Shown in pieces: positions 44,825 to 52,751 of a stretch of DNA of 64,000 nt. The translations under genes were made by a program, and so were the position numbers. Numbering within the stretch: the stretch's first letter is position 1; each line of letters starts with the position of its first letter. Source of the DNA: SCBR16-9 sp964537975 (lineage in GTDB: Bacteria > Hydrogenedentota > Hydrogenedentia > Hydrogenedentales > SCBR16-9); NCBI GenBank assembly GCA_964537975.1, contig CAZIDP010000002.1, positions 146,089 to 210,088 of the forward strand, in the 5' to 3' direction. The notes beneath the pieces are model-generated. The model searched no databases. It was not told the origin of the DNA and saw only the letters and a list, made by a program, of their open reading frames with translations.

Positions 44825-45715
44825 TCATTCCCGTATTTCTGGAACATGCCACCAGTCGGGGGCAATATCATGGACTCGGAGATACGCGTTGATTTCATCA
44901 AAAATAGCCTGGGAGTCCGGATCGCCGTCTTGTTTCAGGTGACACTCTACAATATCAGACTGAATTTTGTAGAATTCGAGATCTGGATCGTCCGGGTTAT
45001 CTCGGATGAATTCACGTGCGCGACGCAATTCACTTTCGAAATGCGCTCTGGAATAGTCCGGCTCAGGCTCTTCGATTTTCTCCGGTGGATTTCGCAGGGC
45101 TTCGAGATGATTGATTTTCCGCAGAACAAGTGGATTGTCCGGGGAGAGTACTCCCTCGGCACGCTGGAAAAAGTCTTCGGCCTGCTTCAACTTCAGGCAA
45201 GCACGAGATGCCAATAAGTATGCCTGTATTTCTTCCTCACTCATTATATGAAGCTGGGCTTCATCGGGGCTTTCAGGACATTTTTCCAGGCAAGCTTCTG
45301 GATTTTGAAGAAAGCGATCCAGATAAAACCGGGCCAGTTCAACCGGTCGTTTTGCGTAGGCAATTGCTTCCAGGTCTTGTTCTGCCACAGAAATCAACCA
45401 GGCTCTTTTTGCCGCTTCGTCGGCGAATTCGGGTCTGTTTCTATGAATATCCGTTAAGGCACTGTCATACAAACGTCGCAAGGTATTGTGCAATTCTATC
45501 AAACTTTCCACAACATTCAGGTTACAGGGAATGTCATATTTAAAGTAGTAGTTCATGAATTCATCAATGATGGGGATACGCTCTTCCAGTATTTCCTTCG
45601 AAGTGAGTCTACCAAGATTGTGCGCGTATACTTTAATTACGAAGTTACACAGAGCCAGGTTAAATTCTTCTTCATCCGGGTTCTTCTCAATCCAATTCCG
45701 GACAAGGGTCACCAA
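44825..45715 (-). CDS. Helical protein, probable C-terminal part of an interrupted secreted protein
   Basis: No family recognised. The 296-residue frame is helix-rich and acidic, with TPR-like stretches (YLLASRACLKLKQAEDFFQRAEGV) and the C-terminal YSRAHFESELRRAREFI. It opens with TTG and GTG codons and has no ribosome site, because it is the direct in-frame continuation of the gene at 45716-46048: only one TAA (45716-45718) separates the two. The codons around it read R-D-stop-L-V-T-L-V-R-N-W-I, a helix that would flow on if the stop were GAA or CAA. I therefore regard it as the tail of a broken or recoded 407-residue secreted protein. Confidence 0.6.
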   Translation of the reverse strand: MVTLVRNWIEKNPDEEEFNLALCNFVIKVYAHNLGRLTSKEILEERIPIIDEFMNYYFKYDIPCNLNVVESLIELHNTLRRLYDSALTDIHRNRPEFADEAAKRAWLISVAEQDLEAIAYAKRPVELARFYLDRFLQNPEACLEKCPESPDEAQLHIMSEEEIQAYLLASRACLKLKQAEDFFQRAEGVLSPDNPLVLRKINHLEALRNPPEKIEEPEPDYSRAHFESELRRAREFIRDNPDDPDLEFYKIQSDIVECHLKQDGDPDSQAIFDEINAYLRVHDIAPDWWHVPEIRE

Positions 45716-46048
45716 TTAATCCCTGCTTCCACTGTGGTTTTCTATGTAACGTAATTCGGCCCAACGTTTTATATTTTCCGGAGTGGCTTCGTCCTCCATC
45801 AACTTGAGACATGCTGCACGAACAGCTTCAACACTTTCTTTCTTAATCCGACGTTCACTCGCTGTCATGAAGGTTGCGAACATTTCATCAGACAATTTGC
45901 CACTTCTTCGCAAATCAGATGTTGATGGCACAATCGACTGGGTCAATCCATGTCCAATTCGAAACTCAATGGCCATCTGGGCTTGGGCATCCATAGTCAG
46001 TATCAACAGGTATAATCCTGCAATGCAAGTACAGCAGACTGCTTTCAT
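45716..46048 (-). CDS. Signal-peptide-bearing N-terminal part of the interrupted protein
   Basis: A 110-residue frame with a strong AAGGAGATCTTACC before ATG 46048 and a signal peptide MKAVCCTCIAGLYLLILTM, cleavage near DAQAQ. The mature part is helical (DEMFATFMTASERRIKKESV). It ends at TAA 45716-45718 but the frame continues for 296 residues. Its leader and upstream region closely copy those of the small frame at 46674-46838 (both begin MK[AS]VCCTC), so the two are paralogues in a tandem array. Function unknown. Confidence 0.6.
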   Translation of the reverse strand: MKAVCCTCIAGLYLLILTMDAQAQMAIEFRIGHGLTQSIVPSTSDLRRSGKLSDEMFATFMTASERRIKKESVEAVRAACLKLMEDEATPENIKRWAELRYIENHSGSRD

Positions 46049-46133
46049 GGTAAGATCTCCTTATGTGTCAGGATGTGTATATGCTATGGAACAGGGACGG
46101 TACGCGGATCAACCGCCGGCAGGCCTTGCTCCA
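46023..46133. repeat. Direct repeat, copy B
   Basis: Almost identical to 46813-46922, with about five differences (one a gap) over 110 bases. It spans the 3' end of one gene (..LEQGLPAVDPRTVPVP-stop), the short spacer with the AAGGAGATC ribosome site, and the first eight codons of the next gene. It records tandem duplication of a gene unit. Confidence 0.9.
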
Positions 46134-46662
46134 GTCGATCAAGCACATGTAGCGCCCGATTAAATCTCTCATGATAGTCATGAATATCATGTTTTTCATA
46201 GGTTTCCCTGGCTTCGGTGAGCATTGCTCGGGCTTTGTCGCGGTACTGATTACGCAAGGGCAAAAAAGCACAAATTCGATGTATAAGCCTTCTCATTAAA
46301 TCTGGCGTAAATGGGTCTGAATCGGTGGAGTAAGGGATAATGTCGCCCCGATCTTCGAGTATAGGCAGTATAAGTAATTTTCGAATCAAATTGTGTACTT
46401 CTTCGTCGGGATAGCGCATCAAGACAGTAGTGTTCATCAAAATAGTATAGCCATGCATTGGTGGTGGTGATTCCCCTGCTGGAGTACGCAGAATACGTAA
46501 TGCGAATTCTCGAATCTCATCTCGTGGTGGCTCATGTACCAAGATAAGTACGAAATGGTTGATCAGGCGCCAGTCCTTTTTTTCTTTTTCCAATTCTTTC
46601 ATACCCAGTTGTAAATAGTGCAAGACCTGTTCTTCCGGTTGTGGTAAGTAAACATTAGTCAT
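46084..46662 (-). CDS. Helical protein, probably frameshifted off its signal peptide
   Basis: A 192-residue frame without recognised family: helix-rich with YLQLGMKELEKEKKDWRL and HERFNRALHVLDRLEQGLPA. ATG 46662 has no ribosome site. Upstream, the 54-residue frame at 46674-46838 has an excellent site and a signal peptide and ends just before this one; an A8 tract lies between. Adding one A (or removing two) would join them into one exported protein (K-K-K-H-R-L-T-L-T-E-M-T-N-V). So this is either the body of a frameshifted gene or one expressed by slippage. Its last codons are repeated in the remnant at 46873. Confidence 0.6.
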   Translation of the reverse strand: MTNVYLPQPEEQVLHYLQLGMKELEKEKKDWRLINHFVLILVHEPPRDEIREFALRILRTPAGESPPPMHGYTILMNTTVLMRYPDEEVHNLIRKLLILPILEDRGDIIPYSTDSDPFTPDLMRRLIHRICAFLPLRNQYRDKARAMLTEARETYEKHDIHDYHERFNRALHVLDRLEQGLPAVDPRTVPVP

Positions 46663-46673
46663 CTCTGTTAAGG

Positions 46674-46838
46674 TCAGCCGGTGTTTTTTTTATATGCTTC
46701 ATACTCCTTGAATATTTTCGAATAAATATTGGTGAGTTCCCGAATCATGGGCTGCGAATCCGGTTCCTCAGGAGAAGCACTGCCCTCGAATGCCAACAGG
46801 GTTAATACAACCATGCATGTACAGCAGACTGATTTCAT
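46674..46838 (-). CDS. Short signal-peptide frame ending at an A8 tract
   Basis: A 54-residue frame: ATG 46838 preceded by AAGGAGATCTACC, leader MKSVCCTCMVVLTLLAFEGS, then SPEEPDSQPMIRELTNIYSK and a Lys-rich end. The frame passes through eight A residues (plus-strand T run 46684-46691) and stops at TGA 46674. The next frame (46084-46662) lies in another reading frame directly after it. The leader is paralogous to that at 46048. Confidence 0.6.
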   Translation of the reverse strand: MKSVCCTCMVVLTLLAFEGSASPEEPDSQPMIRELTNIYSKIFKEYEAYKKNTG

Positions 46839-46922
46839 GGTAGATCTCCTTATGTGTCAGGATGTGTATATGTTATGGAGCAGGGACGGTACGCGGATCA
46901 ACCGCCGGCAGGCCTTGCTCCA
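46813..46922. repeat. Direct repeat, copy A
   Basis: Partner of 46023-46133, about 790 bases away, same orientation. Similarity fades but continues to about 47015 (TTTCCCTGGCTTCG is shared), showing that the duplicated unit was longer than the conserved core. Confidence 0.9.
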
Positions 46923-47030
46923 AGCAATCAAGTATATGCTGATATAAAATATGAGATCATAATAGTAATATACCATATGGTGTTTACAAGTTTCCCTGGC
47001 TTCGTTGGGCATAGCGTAAAATTTTCCCTT
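46873..47030 (-). pseudogene. Decayed 3' end of a paralogue of the 192-residue gene
   Basis: On the minus strand the last 20 codons read I-L-D-C-L-E-Q-G-L-P-A-V-D-P-R-T-V-P-A-P then TAA 46873-46875, matching the end of the gene at 46084. Further upstream only NEARET survives, in another frame, with a frameshift and no open reading frame between. No 5' part is recognisable. Confidence 0.75.
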
Positions 47031-47513
47031 AGAAGCTTATATATAAAAAAACTTTCAAAGCTGAAGCCTGGGCATTTCACCTGGATGTGAGCTTGGTAAG
47101 TTCAGAAAAAAAGAGAGATACCGCATATAACTTTATCTGAGCTAAATAATCGGTGAATTCTGAAGTCGAACCAGGGATTCAATACTGCTGAGATGGACAC
47201 TGAACCATAGCTGATCGAAGGAAACAGTTGAATACTCATGCTGGCAATTGAAACTGGAAAAAATTATACCCGAGGGTTGCTGGTTATAGAAATTCACGTG
47301 CATGGCCGGAATAGTACACTGCTATCTGGTTTCGTTTCTGAAAGAATTTTACCCCCTAGTCTTGATCGGCATATAACAAATCCTCAAATTGCCATCTTAA
47401 AGTTTTATATTATGTTGGCAAAATTTTTTGCATGGCTCAATTTATATAGAAACTTGAGACCGTTTTTATCTATTATATTATCTTTATAAAACAAATAAGC
47501 ATGGAGAGATTTT
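47031..47513. other. Non-coding stretch between the gene array and the TRIC gene
   Basis: AT-rich, with no convincing gene. An 83-codon open frame on the plus strand (47238-47489) has no ribosome site or family resemblance. The left part may be eroded remains of the duplicated gene unit. The right end holds the ribosome site of the following gene. Confidence 0.4.
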
Positions 47514-48116
47514 TTGCTGTACTATTTTGATCTTGCAGGAGTAGCAGTTTTTGCTGCTAGTGGTGTACTGGCGGCCCGCGATCGAAATCTGGATATCTTT
47601 GGTATTCTTATTGTCTCTACACTCACTGCCATTGGTGGTGGCACGCTTCGTGATCTTTTGCTGGATCACCATCCAATTTTTTGGATTGTTGACACTTGGT
47701 ATTTGATAGTGATCATCATTGCTACGGTATTGACTATCGGTTATTTGCGAGTGCGTCTTCCGTTAACTCCGCTCTTTCTCTTGGCAGATGCACTTGGACT
47801 GGCACTTTTTGCCATTTCTGGTGCTCGGTTGGCACTTGAGGCAGGGCATTCCCCAATCATTGTTGTCATTATGGGAGCTATGTCCGGAGTGACCGGCGGA
47901 GTGTTACGAGATGTGATTACTGCAAGAGTCCCCTTGATTCTTCATAAAGAGATCTATGCAACTGCCGCAATATTGGGAGTGGTGTTGTATGTGCTCCTCC
48001 ATCAGGTTGGTCTTCCGGATTCTATCGCAACAATTGCAGGCATGGCGACTATAGTAGTTCTTCGTGTTCTAGCCATACGATGGGGAGTAAATCTCCCTGT
48101 AGTATACAAGGAATAA
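47514..48116 (+). CDS. TRIC/UPF0126 family membrane protein (YicG-like)
   Basis: Seven-helix inner-membrane protein of the UPF0126/TRIC family, whose bacterial members form trimeric cation channels or glycine-linked transporters. The family repeat is visible twice: DLAGVAVFAASGVLAARDRNLDIFG with TAIGGGTLRDLLLD, and DALGLALFAISGARLALEAG with GAMSGVTGGVLRDVITARVP. Start is TTG 47514 with GGAGAG at a good distance, which fits the family N-terminus. Length 200 is typical. Transported ion not known. Confidence 0.9.
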   Translation: MLYYFDLAGVAVFAASGVLAARDRNLDIFGILIVSTLTAIGGGTLRDLLLDHHPIFWIVDTWYLIVIIIATVLTIGYLRVRLPLTPLFLLADALGLALFAISGARLALEAGHSPIIVVIMGAMSGVTGGVLRDVITARVPLILHKEIYATAAILGVVLYVLLHQVGLPDSIATIAGMATIVVLRVLAIRWGVNLPVVYKE

Positions 48117-48325
48117 TTTTCTCACTGAGAATTTAGTTATACACCGTTGAAACTGTATGAAATTATCGGTCTGCAAGAAAATAGTTTAAGCTCTGGGCAA
48201 GGCAAAAGTTCTGACTTCTTATATTGATTTGTATATTAAGCTAAGGTCACATTGCTACATTGTAGATATATTCATTATTACTGGTACAGTTTACAAAGGT
48301 GACCCAGCTTGCATTGATCTTATCG

Positions 48326-48520
48326 TCACTTTTGGTAGCCATAGAACAGGTCCCGACCTTTTACCAGGGCTTGCGTCTTTGCATCTGCTATTGAACGCTT
48401 GAGCATCCAGAAACCACAATCCAGATGAATATACTGTATTCGATTTGTTCCGTGTATCTTTTCAGCAGACACAATACGTCTGGCAATTTCATAAGACCAA
48501 TCCCAAAAAAAAATACTTGA
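48326..48520 (-). pseudogene. C-terminal fragment resembling MetE-like methyltransferases
   Basis: The end of a minus-strand open frame reads SYEIARRIVSAEKIHGTNRI then IHLDCGFWMLKRSIADAKTQ and LVKGRDLFYGYQK. This resembles the last 60 residues of cobalamin-independent methionine synthase-like (MetE/UROD-fold) proteins, where a PDCG cysteine binds zinc. The frame upstream has no such similarity, lacks a start signal and runs into the promoter and start of the gene at 48719. Read as a remnant of a gene whose 5' part is lost. The assignment rests on a short motif. Confidence 0.4.
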
Positions 48521-48718
48521 ATTCTTTAGGGCCCGCAAGATTACTGTTATGTGTTCAACCTGACCATTACATATCTTGCAACATGAATGATGTTTCTGTT
48601 CCAATAACTTCAAGCGACAGTATGTCATAATACAAGGCTGGTCTGTTGAAGGGCAATTTATCAAGTCGAAAACTGCCAAGTCGGCAAAAACGGGAAAACA
48701 GAATACGGAGAACGGGAT

Positions 48719-49555
48719 ATGGAAAACTTTCCACGGACAACCATTGAGCATCTATCAGTCTCACGGCTGATGATGGGAACCAACTGGTTCATGGGATTTT
48801 CCCACACCAGCAAGGCGAAAGACCGTTTAATACTTGAAACTATGACGTCTGAGCGTATCGCCGACACCATCGAAGCTTTCATGGAGCTTGGTGTAGATAC
48901 GTTATATGGCATGAGCCCCGATCCAAAATTGATTCGAGCTGTGGAGATGGCCCAGGACCGCACTGGCCAACGCTGTATCATTATTTCGATCCCCACCTTA
49001 CCTTTGGACAGTTCACCACAATACCTTGGAGAAGCCGAGCGGATTCTGGATGAATATGCAGCTATTGGTACCGATATCTGTATGCCGCATCAGTGTACTA
49101 CCGATGCATTTATCAATCGCCGCACACAGCGACTTGATGGTATTGAAGTTTATCTGCAAATGATCCGGGACCGGGGAATGTTGCCGGGCCTTTCGACCCA
49201 CATGCCTGAAACACCCATATACGCGGATGCTTCCGGGCTGGATGTAGCCACCTATATTCAGATTTACAATGCCGCGGGATTCCTGATGCAGATAGAGATC
49301 GATTGGGTACAACGCATGATCTGGAATGCGAAGAAGCCGGTAATTACTATCAAGCCGTTGGGAGCAGGAAAGCTACCGCCACTGGTTGGTCTGGCATTCT
49401 CCTGGAGTACATTACGGGACATTGATATGGTCTGTATCGGCACCGGCAGTCCCGATGAAGCGAAAGAAGCGGTTGAAATATCGCTTGCTGTCCTGGAGCA
49501 TCGCCTACCGGACATGACCCTTCAGGAAACACGCAGCAAAGCATCATTGCGATAA
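48719..49555 (+). CDS. Conserved TIM-barrel-like protein, function unknown
   Basis: A 278-residue cytoplasmic protein that I cannot name. The alternating pattern of strands and helices suggests a TIM barrel: SRLMMGTNWFMGFSHTSKAKD at the N-terminus, MELGVDTLYGMSP, RCIIISIPTLP, GTDICMPHQCTTDA, GMLPGLSTHMPETP, KPVITIKPLGAGK, and DMVCIGTGSPDEAKEAVEIS near the end, the last resembling the C-terminal phosphate/cofactor part of aldo-keto reductase-like barrels. ATG 48719 follows GGAGAAC. It stands alone. Confidence 0.7.
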   Translation: MENFPRTTIEHLSVSRLMMGTNWFMGFSHTSKAKDRLILETMTSERIADTIEAFMELGVDTLYGMSPDPKLIRAVEMAQDRTGQRCIIISIPTLPLDSSPQYLGEAERILDEYAAIGTDICMPHQCTTDAFINRRTQRLDGIEVYLQMIRDRGMLPGLSTHMPETPIYADASGLDVATYIQIYNAAGFLMQIEIDWVQRMIWNAKKPVITIKPLGAGKLPPLVGLAFSWSTLRDIDMVCIGTGSPDEAKEAVEISLAVLEHRLPDMTLQETRSKASLR

Positions 49556-49617
49556 AATAAAATATTTTATGCGCTGACATTTTTTTACATGTAGTAATGC
49601 CCGATCATTTACAATAG

Positions 49618-50379
49618 ATGTATATGTATGACAAAAAAACATTTAAAAGCCAAGAGTTCCAGCTAAAAAAAACTTCGCTAGATTACAGTGAGGCAATTTC
49701 TTTAGGCTTGATTGCTCTGGTCGTGGTTTTGCTTTGGCCCACGGTATTTGTTTACCCAATTAAGTTATTGGTGGTATTTTTTCATGAAGCGAGTCATGGT
49801 GCGATGGCCTATGCAACGGGAGGCCGGGTAGTTCGAATGGCGTTGCACGCCGATCTTTCGGGATATTGTGTCGTAGCAGGGGGCAATGCGTTTCTGGTAG
49901 CTTCTGCCGGTTATCTTGGGAGTATGCTTGCCGGCGCGTTTTTACTTGTTGCAGCCAGGAAAACGGCTTGGACTCCGTATATCAGCCAGGCATTCAGTGT
50001 GGCAATGGTATTTGTAGCGATATTATTTATTCGACCTTTGGTCAGCTTTGGCCAGCTATTTGCATTTATCAGCGCAGGTGGTTTTTTTATGCTTGGATGG
50101 AAAGCATCACCATGGATGAACCGGGTTCTTCTGCAAGCCATCGGAATAGCCAGTTGCATGAAAGCGCTGTTGGATATGCATGCGGTGACATTTCTATCAC
50201 CGAATATGCCCAGCGATGCGACCATATTGGCAGAGATCACTGGCATACCCGCTTTTGTCTGGGGTATATTCTGGCTGATTCTGGGTTTGATAACCTTATG
50301 GATGCTTCTGCCCTACCTGCTACGTAGACCTAGATCACTCTATTCTGCTGAGGATGGGGTTTCGACAGGGTCTTTATAA
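49618..50379 (+). CDS. M50B-type membrane metallopeptidase family protein
   Basis: Membrane protein with a zinc-protease motif: H56-E-A-S-H60 in FFHEASHGAMAYATGGRV, within the first of several hydrophobic helices, as in the M50B family of intramembrane peptidase-like proteins. The third ligand may lie in the later ASAGYLGSMLAGAF region, where M50B members have NxxPG-like or equivalent motifs; it is not clear here. No ribosome site is seen before ATG 49618. Its last 40 bases overlap, tail to tail, with the MFS gene. Proteolytic activity is not proven by the sequence. Confidence 0.8.
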   Translation: MYMYDKKTFKSQEFQLKKTSLDYSEAISLGLIALVVVLLWPTVFVYPIKLLVVFFHEASHGAMAYATGGRVVRMALHADLSGYCVVAGGNAFLVASAGYLGSMLAGAFLLVAARKTAWTPYISQAFSVAMVFVAILFIRPLVSFGQLFAFISAGGFFMLGWKASPWMNRVLLQAIGIASCMKALLDMHAVTFLSPNMPSDATILAEITGIPAFVWGIFWLILGLITLWMLLPYLLRRPRSLYSAEDGVSTGSL

Positions 50380-51686
50380 CGGTCTTGCGGATTCTCCACA
50401 ATGAACGATAACAAGAAAATAGAGACTGGCATCACGAGACTGAGAACGATCGTTGGTTGAAAGTGACCCAGCAATAACTCACCTGTACTGAAGAATACTG
50501 GACCTATCGCACTCGCAAAGACCATGATTGACATGTTAATACCGGTCAATGCACCCAGGTGTGTCCGACCATAATATTTTGGAAAAGCAACCGTTATGAT
50601 AGTACCGAAAAGGCCTCCGCTGATACCGAAGCCCACCACCATTAGTGCTTGACCCCAAATATGATTCAAAAAAATCATACCGCAAGTGCCCATAAACTGG
50701 GCTATCATCATCACTGTTAACAACCACTTCATACGTATTCGGTCACTGATCAATCCGCCGACAAAATTTACAGGAACACTGATAAAAGGCATTGGTATGA
50801 ACAATGCATAAGCATAATCACGCGACAAACCATTTTCTGCCGCAAGGGTAGACAGATGAAAGAACAATGCAGTGGTCAGCAGCGCGTTGAACGCAGGCCC
50901 CAAAGAAAATGCCCAAAATGGTAAGGTGCGCAGGGCTTCGTTGCGAGTAAAATCCTTGTAGATAACCGTCTCACGGGACTGCATATCTTTGCGTTTCGCA
51001 TCACTAATTGTGCCATCCATATCCAGACCGCATTCTTCTGGATTATCTCTGTACAATAGCCAGCTCAGAAAACTTACGCCTATACCAACAATACTTGCCA
51101 GAATCACACAAGCCATGCGCCAGCCAACAGCCTGTACAAGATAATTCAGGACGACCATACTTCCATTAAACGAAAATGCCGTGAATACGCCAGCAATTCC
51201 CGAGGCCAGACCGCGCCGCAAGTTGAACCACTTCCCAACGGCGACACGAGCGACCATGGTCAGTAGTCCTTGCCCAAAGAAACGCATGGCAAGGAAACAC
51301 ACTATCAATATTGACATTGCAACAAGGAAATGACCATCACCAAAGAACCTGGAGAAATGATCAATTACTGAAAGGATCATGACACTTACACCCAGGCCTA
51401 TCGCAGCGACAACGCCCATAGCACGAACACCAAACCGGTCTATCAGTGTACCGCCGTAAGGCAGAATCATACTGCTGCCAATAGTTCCCAGGGCATAGGC
51501 AATACTCAATTGGATTGAGGTCAATTGCAATACGGTGATAAGAGAATCTGTAAAGACACCTACCCCCATCGTTTGGCCGGGTATGCTCGCCACAGTACCA
51601 ATGATAGAAATGGCCAATATTACCCAGCCATAAAAGAAAGATATATTTTTGGGTTTGAACGGGAAATTCACCCATCGACTTTGCAC
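50340..51686 (-). CDS. MFS transporter (monocarboxylate/oxalate-type)
   Basis: Twelve-helix major facilitator transporter, 448 residues. The N-terminal FFYGWVILAISIIGTVASIPGQTMGVGVFTD is characteristic of the monocarboxylate porter/OFA branch; GGTLIDRFGVRAM is the loop 2-3 motif, and GGLISDRIRMKW its copy in the second half. Likely a carboxylate or sugar-acid carrier. Start GTG 51686 with AAGGAG upstream. The stop overlaps the M50-like gene tail to tail by 40 bases. Confidence 0.87.
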   Translation of the reverse strand: MQSRWVNFPFKPKNISFFYGWVILAISIIGTVASIPGQTMGVGVFTDSLITVLQLTSIQLSIAYALGTIGSSMILPYGGTLIDRFGVRAMGVVAAIGLGVSVMILSVIDHFSRFFGDGHFLVAMSILIVCFLAMRFFGQGLLTMVARVAVGKWFNLRRGLASGIAGVFTAFSFNGSMVVLNYLVQAVGWRMACVILASIVGIGVSFLSWLLYRDNPEECGLDMDGTISDAKRKDMQSRETVIYKDFTRNEALRTLPFWAFSLGPAFNALLTTALFFHLSTLAAENGLSRDYAYALFIPMPFISVPVNFVGGLISDRIRMKWLLTVMMIAQFMGTCGMIFLNHIWGQALMVVGFGISGGLFGTIITVAFPKYYGRTHLGALTGINMSIMVFASAIGPVFFSTGELLLGHFQPTIVLSLVMPVSIFLLSFIVENPQDRYKDPVETPSSAE

Positions 51687-51760
51687 GATGTTGTGCTCCT
51701 TACCAATACATTAGTTAATTGTGTTTAAGAAAAATAATTTACTACCGAATTTCTATACTG

Positions 51761-52654
51761 CTAACGATAGTTTTTTAATATCTCGTGATATCCTTCACGA
51801 AAGGTAGGATAGATAAAACGATAACCAGAAGACACTATACGTCTGTTTCGATATCGACGGTTACCTCCTCGTTTCTGTGCTGGTAGATCGCTGGATGACA
51901 CAATCTTGGGCTCTGGTAATTCTAACTGCGCTGCTATCCACCGCAGGAGCGTATTTTTTTCAACAGGGGCACAATCTACCGCCAGGTAACATGGTTCCGG
52001 ATTTTGCAAATCAAGTAGATGTGCCAATATCCCCGCGCAATCTTCACGATGAATCAAATTCAGCCAGGCTGTTTTATCTTGTACACAGACCGCATCTCCA
52101 GTGACTACCTGATCAATGAGGCGTGTACGACCGGGACCATATATACCCGCGAGTCGTACGACTATTCCCGGAACTTTGGCTCTGAATACCTGTTCTTCGC
52201 CCAGAATCAATGCACGACTCGAAAAACTGGTTGGTTCAACCGGGCTGTTCTCATCTAGCCAGGAACCGTCTTGCTGATGGTACACACCTGTGCTTGAAGT
52301 ATAGATGAATCGATCAGGTGGGCGATCCGAATTTTCAAGAACTCGCAGTAATCGGCTCACCTGGGTTACATAGGCAGCTTCGTAGGCAGCTTCTGTATAT
52401 CCGGCGGCACTGGCAGTGTAATAGACAATATTCCAACGATGCGATGTAATGTGAACCTCAAAATCGCTGCTCATATCTGCGGCGATAGGTTGAATGCAGC
52501 TTGGAAGTGCGTTAATATTACGCCGTAAACCCCATACCTGATGCCCCATGGAGACCAACTGGTGTCCCAATGCCGTGCCTACATAACCACAGCCAGCTAT
52601 GAGTATTTTCAATGATTTTATTTCGTTATTTTTCTCAGGCAAAACGCTGGACAT
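51761..52654 (-). CDS. NAD-dependent epimerase/dehydratase-family (SDR) protein, YeeZ-like
   Basis: Extended SDR protein with the nucleotide loop GCGYVGTALG at 21-30 preceded by KILIA, the SSTGVYHQQDGSWLDE segment with serine and tyrosine of the catalytic region, VRLAGIYGPGR, and LIHREDCAGI. The C-terminus (GYRFIYPTFREGYHEIL) is typical of the YeeZ subgroup, whose substrates are not known. Length 297. Preceded on the same strand by serC and its terminator hairpin. Confidence 0.87.
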   Translation of the reverse strand: MSSVLPEKNNEIKSLKILIAGCGYVGTALGHQLVSMGHQVWGLRRNINALPSCIQPIAADMSSDFEVHITSHRWNIVYYTASAAGYTEAAYEAAYVTQVSRLLRVLENSDRPPDRFIYTSSTGVYHQQDGSWLDENSPVEPTSFSSRALILGEEQVFRAKVPGIVVRLAGIYGPGRTRLIDQVVTGDAVCVQDKTAWLNLIHREDCAGILAHLLDLQNPEPCYLAVDCAPVEKNTLLRWIAAQLELPEPKIVSSSDLPAQKRGGNRRYRNRRIVSSGYRFIYPTFREGYHEILKNYR

Positions 52655-52683
52655 TAATCTTCCAACTTAATATTCAAACAATA

Positions 52684-52722
52684 AAATTCTGGCCGGTCTG
52701 TATATAACACCAGAACCGGCCA
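52684..52722 (-). terminator. Hairpin terminator of serC
   Basis: Stem TGGCCGGT/ACCGGCCA (52690-52697 with 52715-52722), extended by CTG/CAG, loop of nine bases. On the minus strand it is followed by GAATTTTATTGT. It lies 29 bases after the serC stop. Confidence 0.75.
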
Positions 52723-52751
52723 TGGCATGATCAATAAACGCAATTTTAAAA

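Noticed and set aside
47238..47489. 83-codon plus-strand frame in the gap before the TRIC gene
   Set aside because: No ribosome site, no recognisable fold, in AT-rich DNA where open frames of this length arise by chance.
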